DNA of 64,000 bases, taken from positions 186,001 to 250,000 of the forward strand of contig NZ_FOCQ01000001.1 in the NCBI RefSeq assembly GCF_900110165.1, written 5' to 3'. The notes under the pieces were generated by a model. It saw nothing but the letters and a program-made list of their open reading frames with translations, did not search any database and had not been told where the DNA came from. The stretch is from Lihuaxuella thermophila. Its GTDB lineage: Bacteria > Bacillota > Bacilli > Thermoactinomycetales > Thermoactinomycetaceae. Each line of letters starts with the position of its first letter. Positions within the stretch are counted from its first letter, which is position 1. The position numbers were made by a program, and so were the translations under genes. This document shows, one piece after another, positions 16,680 through 25,131 of the stretch.

Positions 16680-18326
16680 ATGACATCGAGAATCCATCAT
16701 CCACTCCTTGTGACCAGCGACCGGATGATCCGGGTGGAGGTCAATCATCCGGCTTACCATGAAGTGCGAAAGCAATTGGTCCGCTTCGCCGAGCGAGTGA
16801 AAAGCCCGTCCAACTTACATACCTACCGCATGACTCCTTATACCCTGTGGAATGCGGCGGTGCAGAACTTAACACCCGGCGATATACTTGAGTGGTTGGA
16901 AAAAATGAGCAAACTTCCCGTCCCTTCATCGGTTGCCACCGAAGTGAAGGAATGGATGGGACGATATGGAATGCTTCGCCTGGAACGCGTGGACTCCAGC
17001 TCTTTCCAACTCATTAGCGTGCAACCGGAATATATACAGAAAATCATGGACCAAACGGCCATCCGGGAATGGTCGATCGAGAGACCCGGTGAAAATGCGC
17101 TTCTTTTTCCTTTACAGGCCCGGGGACAAGTAAAACAGGCGTGCACGCAAGCCGGATACCCGGTTATTGACCAGATCGGCTTCCAAGAAGGGGAATCCTT
17201 GTCCATTCGGCTGTCCAAACACTCCCGAACGGGGGCTTTCACCCTGAGGGATTACCAAAAGCAGGCGGTGGAAGCTTTTGGGGGAAACGGGGTGATTGTG
17301 CTTCCTTGTGGTGCCGGGAAGACGGTGGTGGGAATCGCGGCAATGGAAAAAGTGGGGAAAGCGACATTGATTCTAACCCCCAATGCAACTTCCGCCAAAC
17401 AATGGATTCGCGAAATTTTGGATAAAACAGATCTGCCGGAGGAGGCAGTCGGGGAATATACGTCTGAGTGCAAAAAGGTCCGGCCGGTTACGGTCACCAC
17501 GTATCAGATGATGACCCGCCGAACGGATCGGAACGGGCCATTTCATCATATGAAACTGTTTTCGGAACGGGATTGGGGGCTCATCATTTATGATGAAGTT
17601 CATTTATTGCCGGCTCCCGTTTTCCGTGCCACTGCCGCATTACAAGCCAAGCGGCGCCTCGGGCTGACTGCCACTTTAATCCGTGAAGACGGCAAAGAGG
17701 GAGAAGTTTTTTCCCTGATCGGTCCCAAGTTGTTCGAGGTTTCCTGGGGGGAATTGGAAGATCAGGGATGGATCGCGGAAGCGGTATGTACAGAGATACG
17801 CGTTCCTTTTTCCGATCCGGAGCGTGAGCGCTACACCCGTTCCAGCCACAGGCAAAAGTATCGATTGGCAGCCGAGAACCCGAACAAAATGAAAGTGATT
17901 GATCAGCTCATCCGACGGCATCGAGGTGAGCAAATCTTGGTCATCGGCCAGTATCTCGATCAACTCCAACAGCTGGCGGAACGGTATCAGGCACCGATCA
18001 TCACCGGGCAGATGAAGCAGGAAAAACGGGAATCCTGGTTTGAGCGCTTCCGCAATAAAGAAATTTCCCTGCTGATCGTTTCCAAAGTGGCCAACTTTGC
18101 CGTTGACCTTCCCGATGCCGCTGTGGCGATTCAGATCTCCGGAACGTTTGGTTCCCGGCAGGAGGAGGCCCAGCGGCTGGGCAGAATTTTACGCCCCAAA
18201 GCGGGCGACAACAGAGCTTATTTTTATCATGTGGTCACGAAGGATACGCTGGATCAGGAATACGCGATGAATCGTCAACTGTTTTTAGCTGAACAAGGTT
18301 ATTCGTACCAAATCCATGAGATGTAG
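16680..18326 (+). CDS. XPB-like superfamily 2 DNA helicase
   Basis: The 548-residue DEAD/DEAH-type helicase resembles archaeal/eukaryal XPB. Walker A is PCGAGKTVVGIAAM (about residue 211), motif II is YDEVHLL (about 304), motif III is LTATLIR, and the C-terminal RecA lobe ends in the arginine-rich motif EEAQRLGRILRPK. An N-terminal ~150-residue domain matches the helicase_C_3-associated and damage-recognition regions of XPB. AAAGGAGG precedes the ATG. It forms an operon with the next gene, a helicase-associated protein, and probably acts in DNA repair. Confidence 0.9.
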   Translation: MTSRIHHPLLVTSDRMIRVEVNHPAYHEVRKQLVRFAERVKSPSNLHTYRMTPYTLWNAAVQNLTPGDILEWLEKMSKLPVPSSVATEVKEWMGRYGMLRLERVDSSSFQLISVQPEYIQKIMDQTAIREWSIERPGENALLFPLQARGQVKQACTQAGYPVIDQIGFQEGESLSIRLSKHSRTGAFTLRDYQKQAVEAFGGNGVIVLPCGAGKTVVGIAAMEKVGKATLILTPNATSAKQWIREILDKTDLPEEAVGEYTSECKKVRPVTVTTYQMMTRRTDRNGPFHHMKLFSERDWGLIIYDEVHLLPAPVFRATAALQAKRRLGLTATLIREDGKEGEVFSLIGPKLFEVSWGELEDQGWIAEAVCTEIRVPFSDPERERYTRSSHRQKYRLAAENPNKMKVIDQLIRRHRGEQILVIGQYLDQLQQLAERYQAPIITGQMKQEKRESWFERFRNKEISLLIVSKVANFAVDLPDAAVAIQISGTFGSRQEEAQRLGRILRPKAGDNRAYFYHVVTKDTLDQEYAMNRQLFLAEQGYSYQIHEM

Positions 18327-18337
18327 GGGATGGTATT

Positions 18338-20248
18338 GTGATAGGTGAGCTAGAGCGGTGTTTGAACTCGCTCTCCGACCCGGTCATCGGCAAAATCGCT
18401 TCCGGTCACGGATTGAGTCAACCGGAGAGGAATCAGCTCTCTTATTTATTGACAGATCCGGTTTACTTGAAAGCATGCTGGAAGCAGTGGAGTGAGAATG
18501 AAAAGAGGGTGCTTCAGACCTTTTTATTTAAGGCTCCCCAAGGAATCCTGAAAGAACCCGATCTTTCGGGCTTCCCGGCCAACGGTCTTTCTCCTTCACA
18601 ATTTCGATATGCGCTCCTTTGCCTGTGCCGGCAGGGATGGGTCTACACCGGCAGAGATGAGAACAGGGAACGTTTTTACCTTTGTCCGCTTGAAATCCGC
18701 CGGGCATTGGCAAAAGTCCTGATGGGTTCCGCCGTCACTCCCCTTGGTGACGAAGGAGAGATCAAGGTTGTTTCGCCGATGACGATGGGCATTTGGCAAG
18801 CCCTGTTTCATTTCCTGGTCACCCTGGACCATCAGCCATGGCCCCTCACCCGTTCCGGTCAGATTTCCAAGCGTTACGCACAAAAGCTGGATGTTGATTT
18901 GGATTTGGATCCCGAAGCTCTCACCCGGACCAAATGGAGTGGAGACGGCGAACTGCCGCCATGGGTACAACTCGTCACCGACTTGGCGGAACAATGGGAT
19001 CTGCTGGAGCGGAAAGAAGGGTATATCATGCCCAAGCCGGCCCGCCTTCAGAAATGGCTTCAACTTTCTTGGGGAGAAACGGTCACCCTCCTGTATCAAG
19101 CCGTGCGCCAGGCGCTGGTCAGCTACTGGAACGAGGGGGAAGGGTACTTAACGATCATGGAAATTGTCGAACCGGGAGCGTGGGTTTCCGTCAAGGAGCT
19201 GGTGAAGGCCAGACAGTTATCATACCGACAGCAGACCCGGTCTTTGGACATGGAGATGCACAAGCTGTCCGGAAGCCTGTTGCGTCCTTTGCGTGAACTG
19301 GGTTGGATCGAGATCGGTGAGGCAAAGGGGGAATTGTTTTTTCGCTGGCTTGATCTCCCGCCGTTCACCGGGGAGGTTCGGGAAGAACTGCCTGTCTATG
19401 TGCAACCTGATCTGGAAATCATGATTCCCTATACCTTCCCATTTGCCAAACGATATCAACTGGCGGAAATGGCTGATTTTATGGGTGGAGATCATTATCT
19501 TCACTATGAAATCACCGAACATTCCATCGAACGTGCTTGCCGGCGGGGATACTCCCTTGAACAAATCCTTCAACGGTTGGAGGAATGGAGCTGTTTCCCC
19601 CTTCCGGATGCGGTCCGGCAACAGATCGGGCACTGGGTTCAGCAATTTGACGGTGTATTGCTGGAATCGGTGGTGCTCGTTCATACACCGGACCGGTTGA
19701 CGGCCGAAAAGCTGGAACAACTGGCCCTAAACCAGCATTTGCCCGTGAAAAGATGGAGTTCCACCTGTCTTTCCATTCCATCTTCCCTTTCATCGCAAGT
19801 GGAACAGTGGCTCCGGAACGAAGAGAGAAACGTCAGCCGCATTCCTGAACCGCTGCCCGGCAGGATCACAGAGAGAGGCGGGTTCAATGACTGGTGGCTG
19901 CCCTTTGCGCATTTGGGTTCTGAAATCTTGGAAGACCGGTACTCCGAGCCGGCAGAAGTTTTTCCGGGGATCCGCCAGTTGCCCAAGATCTGGACATCCG
20001 GCCTTCGCGCTTATCATCCATTCATGAAAAGGGAAATCCTCCGACGATGTATGGAGCATCAGCTGGATGTCCGGCTCGAATGGCGGGGGAATACGGTCAC
20101 CGTGACACCGATGGAGCTAAAATTGGAATCCGGAAACTGGCTTTTGGAAGCAAAAGAGACAGAGGGAAAGAAGAGAAGATTTTGTTTGAATGAGATGGAG
20201 CGGCTGCAAGTTTTATTGCCTTGGTCGGCCGGACAAGCGTTTTCCTGA
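18338..20248 (+). CDS. Helicase-associated (XPB/Ssl2-like) protein
   Basis: The 636-residue protein contains the conserved domain found N-terminal in XPB/Ssl2 (PVYVQPDLEIMIPYTFPFAKRYQLAEMADF about residues 353-382, then ..EITEHSIERACRRGYSLEQILQRLEEWS). It lacks helicase motifs. It starts with GTG 11 bases after the XPB-like gene, so the two are almost certainly co-expressed. Bacterial XPB genes commonly pair with such a partner. The exact biochemical role is not established. Confidence 0.82.
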   Translation: MIGELERCLNSLSDPVIGKIASGHGLSQPERNQLSYLLTDPVYLKACWKQWSENEKRVLQTFLFKAPQGILKEPDLSGFPANGLSPSQFRYALLCLCRQGWVYTGRDENRERFYLCPLEIRRALAKVLMGSAVTPLGDEGEIKVVSPMTMGIWQALFHFLVTLDHQPWPLTRSGQISKRYAQKLDVDLDLDPEALTRTKWSGDGELPPWVQLVTDLAEQWDLLERKEGYIMPKPARLQKWLQLSWGETVTLLYQAVRQALVSYWNEGEGYLTIMEIVEPGAWVSVKELVKARQLSYRQQTRSLDMEMHKLSGSLLRPLRELGWIEIGEAKGELFFRWLDLPPFTGEVREELPVYVQPDLEIMIPYTFPFAKRYQLAEMADFMGGDHYLHYEITEHSIERACRRGYSLEQILQRLEEWSCFPLPDAVRQQIGHWVQQFDGVLLESVVLVHTPDRLTAEKLEQLALNQHLPVKRWSSTCLSIPSSLSSQVEQWLRNEERNVSRIPEPLPGRITERGGFNDWWLPFAHLGSEILEDRYSEPAEVFPGIRQLPKIWTSGLRAYHPFMKREILRRCMEHQLDVRLEWRGNTVTVTPMELKLESGNWLLEAKETEGKKRRFCLNEMERLQVLLPWSAGQAFS

Positions 20249-20305
20249 TTTTTGAAGATAAATGGTGAAAGCAGCTGTGTTAAAATGGGAAGGGAGGGGA
20301 AGCCG

Positions 20306-20722
20306 ATGGATACTTTGGATATGAGTGAAATCCTGCTGGATGCTTATCATCTGGCTGATCAGATAAACGAATCGGAAGAAGTGAAAAATTATCTCGCTTT
20401 GAAGAAGAAAATGCAGGAAGACCCTGAAGCGCAAAAAATGATCAGGGAATTTCAGAAGATCAAAGAGATGTACGAAGAGGCAAAGCGCTTTGGCATTTTC
20501 CACCCCAACTATCATGAGGCGAAAGAAAAGGCCGAAGTTTATCAGAAAAAAATGAGTTCCCATCCCGTGATCGGCGCTTTTTTGGAGGCGGAGAAAAAGC
20601 TGGATCTCTTGCTTTACGAAGTCTCCTCCGTGATCGCCCGCTCGGTGTCCGAATCGATCAAGGTGCCTGCGAACGACCCGGTACCCGGGGCAAAGAGATT
20701 CCAGCGTTCCTGCGGAGGATAA
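20306..20722 (+). CDS. ylbF: YlbF family regulator
   Basis: The 138-residue helical protein has the YlbF/YmcA family pattern (ILLDAYHLADQINESEEVKNYLALKKKMQEDPEAQKMIREFQKIKEMYEEAKRFGIFHPNY). In B. subtilis YlbF joins YmcA and YaaT in the Y-complex that promotes mRNA maturation by RNase Y and affects Spo0A phosphorylation. The B. subtilis protein has a Cys-rich tail that helps bind an Fe-S cluster; here only one Cys remains (RSCGG). The ATG follows GGGAGGGG. ylbG lies 650 bp downstream. Confidence 0.82.
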   Translation: MDTLDMSEILLDAYHLADQINESEEVKNYLALKKKMQEDPEAQKMIREFQKIKEMYEEAKRFGIFHPNYHEAKEKAEVYQKKMSSHPVIGAFLEAEKKLDLLLYEVSSVIARSVSESIKVPANDPVPGAKRFQRSCGG

Positions 20723-20730
20723 GATTGAGA

Positions 20731-21051
20731 CTAACGCTGCTTTAAGATGCAGTTGGGACACTCATTGCCACAGCAGAAGCTTTTTTCTTCGGGGACGCGA
20801 AAGCGAAAGCGGTAAATCAGTCCGGCTTGTGAAGAGCGGATATATTCAAATTCATAAAACCAGGAGGTACCTGTAATAAATCGTTCCGCCTCCTTATGCA
20901 AAAAGTTTTCAAAATCTTGCTGCGAGGAGGGGGCTTGGAGTTTCACGTATAAAAAGGAAACACCTGCAAATTGTTTCCGCATCAGCTCAACATATGGCTT
21001 CTGTTCTGCGGTATCCAGCGTTTCAACAAATATTTCAACGGGGTTTTTCAT
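20731..21051 (-). CDS. Conserved hypothetical protein with C-terminal Cys cluster
   Basis: The 106-residue protein has alpha/beta composition and ends in SFCCGNECPNCILKQR, four Cys that could bind a metal. I do not recognise the family. It is antisense to ylbF and ylbG and separates them. The start is the ATG at 21051; upstream is a moderate AGGACTGGAG-type site. Confidence 0.55.
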   Translation of the reverse strand: MKNPVEIFVETLDTAEQKPYVELMRKQFAGVSFLYVKLQAPSSQQDFENFLHKEAERFITGTSWFYEFEYIRSSQAGLIYRFRFRVPEEKSFCCGNECPNCILKQR

Positions 21052-21089
21052 CGATGTTCACTCCAGTCCTGTCTGTAGTTCTTATTTTA

Positions 21090-21308
21090 TCAAAAGCACT
21101 GAATATGAAAATGCAAGAAGAGATGGAATGAGGGATTTGCTTCCGGCGGAGCGGCCGCTTCCTGCATGCTGAACCAAAAAGCTTTGCCGGCGGATGCGGC
21201 AGTCCGCAACGCCGCTTTTTCAGCGCTTCGGACACTCGGATCAAGTTGAACTTCTTCTAACGGAATGGTACGATTAAAGCAGATCCCATAAACAAATCCA
21301 TCTTCCAT
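21090..21308 (-). CDS. Small hypothetical ORF (doubtful)
   Basis: The 72-residue frame begins plausibly (MEDGFVYGICFNRTIPLEEVQLDPSVRSAEKAALRTA) but ends in an unlikely His/Phe-rich tail, and its ribosome binding site is weak. It may be a real gene with a frameshift near the end, or not coding. Confidence 0.3.
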   Translation of the reverse strand: MEDGFVYGICFNRTIPLEEVQLDPSVRSAEKAALRTAASAGKAFWFSMQEAAAPPEANPSFHLFLHFHIQCF

Positions 21309-21369
21309 TTAACCAGTGATAAGCGCCCTCCGGACTAGTCTTGACATGTGAAAAGGAGATTGGATTGTC

Positions 21370-21624
21370 ATGAACATTGCAGAAAGGCTAGGCTTGGCTG
21401 TTTGGGTGAAGGATTTAAAAGCAGCTCGTTCGTTGGGACGCATGGGAAATATACATTATATTTCTAAACGGCTCAAATACGTTTATCTGTATGTGGATGG
21501 CCGAACGGCTGATCAACTCATTCATCGCATTGAACGCTTGCCTTATGTACAACGCGTGGAGCGATCACAACGCACGAAAATATCGCTTGATTTTAGCAAG
21601 AAAATAAATTCGCCTCATATATAA
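21370..21624 (+). CDS. ylbG: YlbG family protein (DUF2129)
   Basis: The 84-residue protein is a good match to UPF0298/YlbG: RLGLAVWVKDLKAARSLGRMGNIHYISKRLKYVYLYVDG followed by RIERLPYVQRVERSQR. It is a ferredoxin-like fold protein of unknown function that is usually next to ylbF in Bacillus. AAAAGGAG precedes the ATG. Confidence 0.85.
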   Translation: MNIAERLGLAVWVKDLKAARSLGRMGNIHYISKRLKYVYLYVDGRTADQLIHRIERLPYVQRVERSQRTKISLDFSKKINSPHI

Positions 21625-21730
21625 AATACAAGCAGAGTTCACGTGCTTACCGTCAACAGACGGTTTTTTTTTGGTTTGATACTTCGTAGAGCGAAATATA
21701 TAATAAAACAGAAGGAGATGATGACGGGTT

Positions 21731-22960
21731 ATGGGTTCATGGCGGCGCAATCTGTATATTTTGATGGTTTCGCAGTTTTTGGTGATGAGCGCGATGTCGA
21801 TGATTATCCCGTTTTTGCCTCTCTATTTGCAAGAGATGGGCATCAAGAACCCTGCCGAGACACAACTTTGGGCAGGGGTCATTTTTGGCGTCAACTTTTT
21901 GTCGGCCTTCATCATGGCTCCCATCTGGGGAAGCATGGCCGACCGCTACGGACGAAAAATCATGGTGCTGAGATCGGGATTTGGCATGGCGGTTGTCATC
22001 TTTTTAACCGGACTTGCTACTTCGCCGCTGCAATTGCTGTTCTTGCGCTTGCTCAACGGAACGATCTCGGGATTTATCCCTGCATCCATCTCGCTGACTG
22101 CGACCAATACTCCGAAAGAGAAGGTCGGGTATGCCCTTGGGATGCTGCAATCGGGCGGTGTCGCCGGCTCGATTATGGGGCCTTTTATCGGCGGGATATT
22201 AGCGGAAATGATCGGCTTCCGCATGATTTTCTTCCTGACGGCAACGGTGATCGCGATCGCTACTCTGGTGGTTCTGTTTGCGGTAAAGGAAGAATGTAAG
22301 CCCCAGAAAAAAGAGAAAAAGCCAAACTTCTGGAAAGACGGTTCAGCGATTTTACATCAGCGCCCATTGGTGCTTTTCTTTATTGTGGGTGTGTTTGTGC
22401 AGTTTGCCATGATGGGCCCGATGCCGTTGATGTCACTGTTTGTTGACCAACTGGGTGTGCCTGGCGGATATGTGGCTTTCTTCGCAGGGCTGGTTCCCGC
22501 AGCTACCGGCTTGGCCAATATGATTGCTTCCCCGCTCCTGGGAAAACTGGGGGACCGCTATGGTTCGGAGCGGGTTCTCTTTTTTGCGATGCTGGGCGCA
22601 GCGCTCTTTTTCATTCCCCATTGGTTTGTTCACTCCATTTGGCAGCTGCTCGTGATCCGGTTTTTGCTGGGTCTGTGCGTGGGCGGGCTGCTTCCTTCGC
22701 TGAGCGCATTGATTCGCAAATTTGCTCCCCCGGGAAAAGAGAGTACGGCGTTCGGCTATCAATCAAGCGCGAACTTCCTGGGGAATATGCTCGGCCCGGT
22801 CACCTATGGATATTTGTCCGGCTTGACCGGGATCAGGGAAGTCTTTCTGCTTACCTCCCTGTTGCTCGTTTGTGCCGCGGTTTGGTTAAAATTCAGTCTC
22901 AAGCTCAGGCTGCAGCCGTCTCATGAAAAAACGGACGATGTAATGAAAAACCCCGCCTGA
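21731..22960 (+). CDS. MFS multidrug-type transporter
   Basis: The 409-residue protein has about 12 membrane helices, the MFS motif A after helix 2 (GSMADRYGRKIMVLRSG), the drug-antiporter motif C-like GVAGSIMGPFIGG in helix 5, and a second GDRYGSERV loop in the C-terminal half. It is close to the MdtG/TetA-type drug:H+ antiporters (DHA1). Substrate unknown. AAGGAGATGATG lies upstream of the ATG. A terminator overlaps its 3' end. Confidence 0.85.
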   Translation: MGSWRRNLYILMVSQFLVMSAMSMIIPFLPLYLQEMGIKNPAETQLWAGVIFGVNFLSAFIMAPIWGSMADRYGRKIMVLRSGFGMAVVIFLTGLATSPLQLLFLRLLNGTISGFIPASISLTATNTPKEKVGYALGMLQSGGVAGSIMGPFIGGILAEMIGFRMIFFLTATVIAIATLVVLFAVKEECKPQKKEKKPNFWKDGSAILHQRPLVLFFIVGVFVQFAMMGPMPLMSLFVDQLGVPGGYVAFFAGLVPAATGLANMIASPLLGKLGDRYGSERVLFFAMLGAALFFIPHWFVHSIWQLLVIRFLLGLCVGGLLPSLSALIRKFAPPGKESTAFGYQSSANFLGNMLGPVTYGYLSGLTGIREVFLLTSLLLVCAAVWLKFSLKLRLQPSHEKTDDVMKNPA

Positions 22961-22987
22961 ATCGCCGGCTTCGGGGTTTCTTTTTTT
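22948..22987 (+). terminator. Terminator at the MFS 3' end
   Basis: AAACCCCG (22948-22955) pairs with CGGGGTTT (22972-22979) and is followed by a T run. The stem includes the last codons of the transporter. Confidence 0.75.
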
Positions 22988-23075
22988 GTGATTGCTTGTG
23001 AAATCCCGGGCCAGTTTTTACAATAGAGTAAGGAAACGGAAAGGAACGTCATGGCACGCAAAGGAGCGATTTGCA

Positions 23076-23594
23076 TTGAATTTTTTTCAGGATTTAAAAC
23101 AGAAATTGGAAAAGGGAATGGAGACTGCCGGGCAAAAGTCCCAAAGAATGTTGGAAATAAGCCGCTTAAGCCTGAAGATAAAAGGGAAAAAAGACGATAT
23201 CGAACGAATGATTCAAAAGCTGGGACGGGAAGTATATGAGGCTTGGGAGCCGGCAAAAAAGCTGGAGATGACGGATCAGATTGAAGCGACGCTGACAGCG
23301 ATTCACGATTTAAACGAGCAGCTGAAGTCTCTGCAAAAAGAGCTGGAAGACTTGAAGAACTCCGATATCACCGTTCATGATACCGCTGAAAAGGTAAGCA
23401 TTCCTCCTTCTGTCCAGGAAGAAGAGCCGTCTTCGGGAAAAGTCGAAGTGTTGTTACCCGATCAGGAGTCGCCTCGAACCCGGGTAAAAACGGTTCAACC
23501 CGGAGCAGCGGTATTGTACATTTGCCCGTTCTGTGCGCATCAAGTGAAAAATGACGCCTCTTCCTGTTCCCATTGCGGGCAGCGTTTCTACTAA
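23076..23594 (+). CDS. Coiled-coil protein with C-terminal zinc ribbon
   Basis: The 172-residue protein has a long Lys/Glu-rich coiled coil (residues ~5-100, DIERMIQKLGREVYEAWEPAKKL, LNEQLKSLQKELEDLKNS) and a C-terminal zinc ribbon with CPFCAHQVKNDASSCSHCG. It resembles YvyE/zinc-ribbon structural proteins of unknown role. TTG 23076 follows AAAGGAG. The tiny gene at 23609 follows 14 bases later. Confidence 0.7.
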   Translation: MNFFQDLKQKLEKGMETAGQKSQRMLEISRLSLKIKGKKDDIERMIQKLGREVYEAWEPAKKLEMTDQIEATLTAIHDLNEQLKSLQKELEDLKNSDITVHDTAEKVSIPPSVQEEEPSSGKVEVLLPDQESPRTRVKTVQPGAAVLYICPFCAHQVKNDASSCSHCGQRFY

Positions 23595-23608
23595 AAGAGA
23601 GGTGGGAA

Positions 23609-23719
23609 ATGGTGAAATTCGGCAAGCCGTTGAAGCGGCTGATTCGATTGCTGCCTCAAAAACTCCCGGGCGGTTTGCAACAAAAGGTGAAATACGCCGG
23701 AGGGATTATAAAGATGTGA
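23609..23719 (+). CDS. Small basic peptide
   Basis: This 36-residue ORF is very basic and amphipathic (MVKFGKPLKRLIRLLPQKLP opening) with a good ribosome binding site (AGAGAGGTGGG). It starts 14 bases after the zinc-ribbon gene and is probably cotranscribed. No family is recognised. Confidence 0.5.
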   Translation: MVKFGKPLKRLIRLLPQKLPGGLQQKVKYAGGIIKM

Positions 23720-24010
23720 GCCAACTGCATGCGGACAAAGGGGGACCTATGAAGCGGTTTGTACATTTTGCGAATGGCGTTGAAAGGCGTGTACCGCTCC
23801 AATTCCTAGCTTTTTTTATTCTTTTAGTTTTGCTACAATAATGGTGAAATCTGTAGAAATATGTTTAAGAATCTTATACACAATCCAGCGACGGGTACCT
23901 ATTCTGTGCTTAAGTACGGGAAATCGGCGAAAGACCGGTGTTCGCGGCTGAAGGTTCTCCCTGGTTTGAATCTCCCTTTTGCATAGAGGGTTAGGAAAGG
24001 GGTAATGTGC

Positions 24011-24811
24011 ATGAACCACAACTCCGTGGCCATTACAGTAACAAGCGGAAAAGGTGGCGTGGGGAAAACAACCACTGTTGCATCGGTAGGCCTGGGGCTG
24101 GCCCAATTAGGATATAAAGTTTGTTTGGTTGATACGGATATCGGACTTAGAAAATTGGATCTGATGCTTGGCTTGGAAAACCGGATCGTATACGACATCG
24201 TCGATGTCATTGAGGGCGTGAGCAAGCTGCGGCAGTCGCTGGTTCGACATAAGGAATATCCTGATTTGGCCTTACTGCCGGCAGCGCAAACCCGCTATAA
24301 AGAAGAAGTTTCACCGTCCCAGATCAAACAGGTGGTCGATGAACTGAGACAGGAGTTTGACTACATTTTGATCGATTCCCCAGCGGGAATAGAAGGAGGC
24401 TTCCGCAATGCGATTGCGCCCGCGGACCGGGCCATTCTGGTCGTAAACCCTGAAATCCCGTCTGTCCGGGATTCCGACAGAGTGATTGGATTGCTGGAAT
24501 CGGCCAACCTGACAAAGATCGATTTAGTGGTGAACCGCGTTCAGCCCGGAATGGTTCGCGATGGCGATATGCTGAGTGTAGAGAGGGTACAGAGCCACCT
24601 GGCCATCAATCTCTTGGGCGTTGTTCCGGAAGATAAACGGATCATCCGCTCATCCAATACAGGAGAACCGGTTATCCTGGATTCAAAATCGCTGGCCGGT
24701 AAAGCGTTTTCCAATATTGCGAGACGGCTGACCGGGGAAGAGGTGCCTTTCTTAGATTTGGAATCCCCAACTCTCATTAATCGGATTAAGCGATTGTTTC
24801 ACATCGCCTAA
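24011..24811 (+). CDS. minD: Septum site-determining ATPase MinD
   Basis: The 266-residue ParA/MinD ATPase has the deviant Walker A KGGVGKT at residues 14-20, DTDIGLRKLDLMLGLENR, Walker B LIDSPAGIE and the C-terminal amphipathic membrane-targeting helix INRIKRLFHIA. It positions the division inhibitor MinC at the membrane to block polar septa. ATG 24011 is spaced properly from AGGAAAGGGG; ATG 24005 is too close. minE follows 21 bases later, but minC is not adjacent. Confidence 0.95.
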   Translation: MNHNSVAITVTSGKGGVGKTTTVASVGLGLAQLGYKVCLVDTDIGLRKLDLMLGLENRIVYDIVDVIEGVSKLRQSLVRHKEYPDLALLPAAQTRYKEEVSPSQIKQVVDELRQEFDYILIDSPAGIEGGFRNAIAPADRAILVVNPEIPSVRDSDRVIGLLESANLTKIDLVVNRVQPGMVRDGDMLSVERVQSHLAINLLGVVPEDKRIIRSSNTGEPVILDSKSLAGKAFSNIARRLTGEEVPFLDLESPTLINRIKRLFHIA

Positions 24812-24832
24812 TACATAAACGAGGTGAAACAG

Positions 24833-25093
24833 GTGGCATTCCTGAACATGTTCGGCAGGGAGAAGGAAGAGCCCACGGCAACGAAAGCGGACGACCGTCT
24901 GGCTCTAGTGCTCAGCTACCAGCGTTCGGATATTGACGAAAGAAAGATCAAGCTATTTCAAGAGAGGCTCGTTCAGCTTTGCGATGAATTCGGTTACGAT
25001 GTTGTCGGTCAAATTACTGTCATTCCACAGTCAAAAGAACGAACGACCATTATCAATGCGAGTATCCCGGTAAAACTGAAAGAGCCTATTTAA
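24833..25093 (+). CDS. minE: Cell division topological specificity factor MinE
   Basis: The 86-residue protein has the MinE layout: an N-terminal membrane-targeting stretch (AFLNMFGREKEE), the anti-MinCD helix region (ADDRLALVLSYQRSDI) and the dimerisation domain (DEFGYDVVGQITVIPQSKERTTIINASIPVK). MinE stimulates MinD ATPase and drives its oscillation. GTG 24833 follows GAGGTGAAA. MinE is unusual in Bacillota, where DivIVA normally localises MinCD. Confidence 0.9.
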   Translation: MAFLNMFGREKEEPTATKADDRLALVLSYQRSDIDERKIKLFQERLVQLCDEFGYDVVGQITVIPQSKERTTIINASIPVKLKEPI

Positions 25094-25126
25094 AAGCACG
25101 GACCTGCAATGAAGGTTCGTGCTTTT
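25092..25126 (+). terminator. Terminator after minE
   Basis: AAAAGCACG..ACCT pairs with AGGT..CGTGCTTTT immediately after the minE stop. Confidence 0.7.
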
Positions 25127-25131
25127 CTTAT

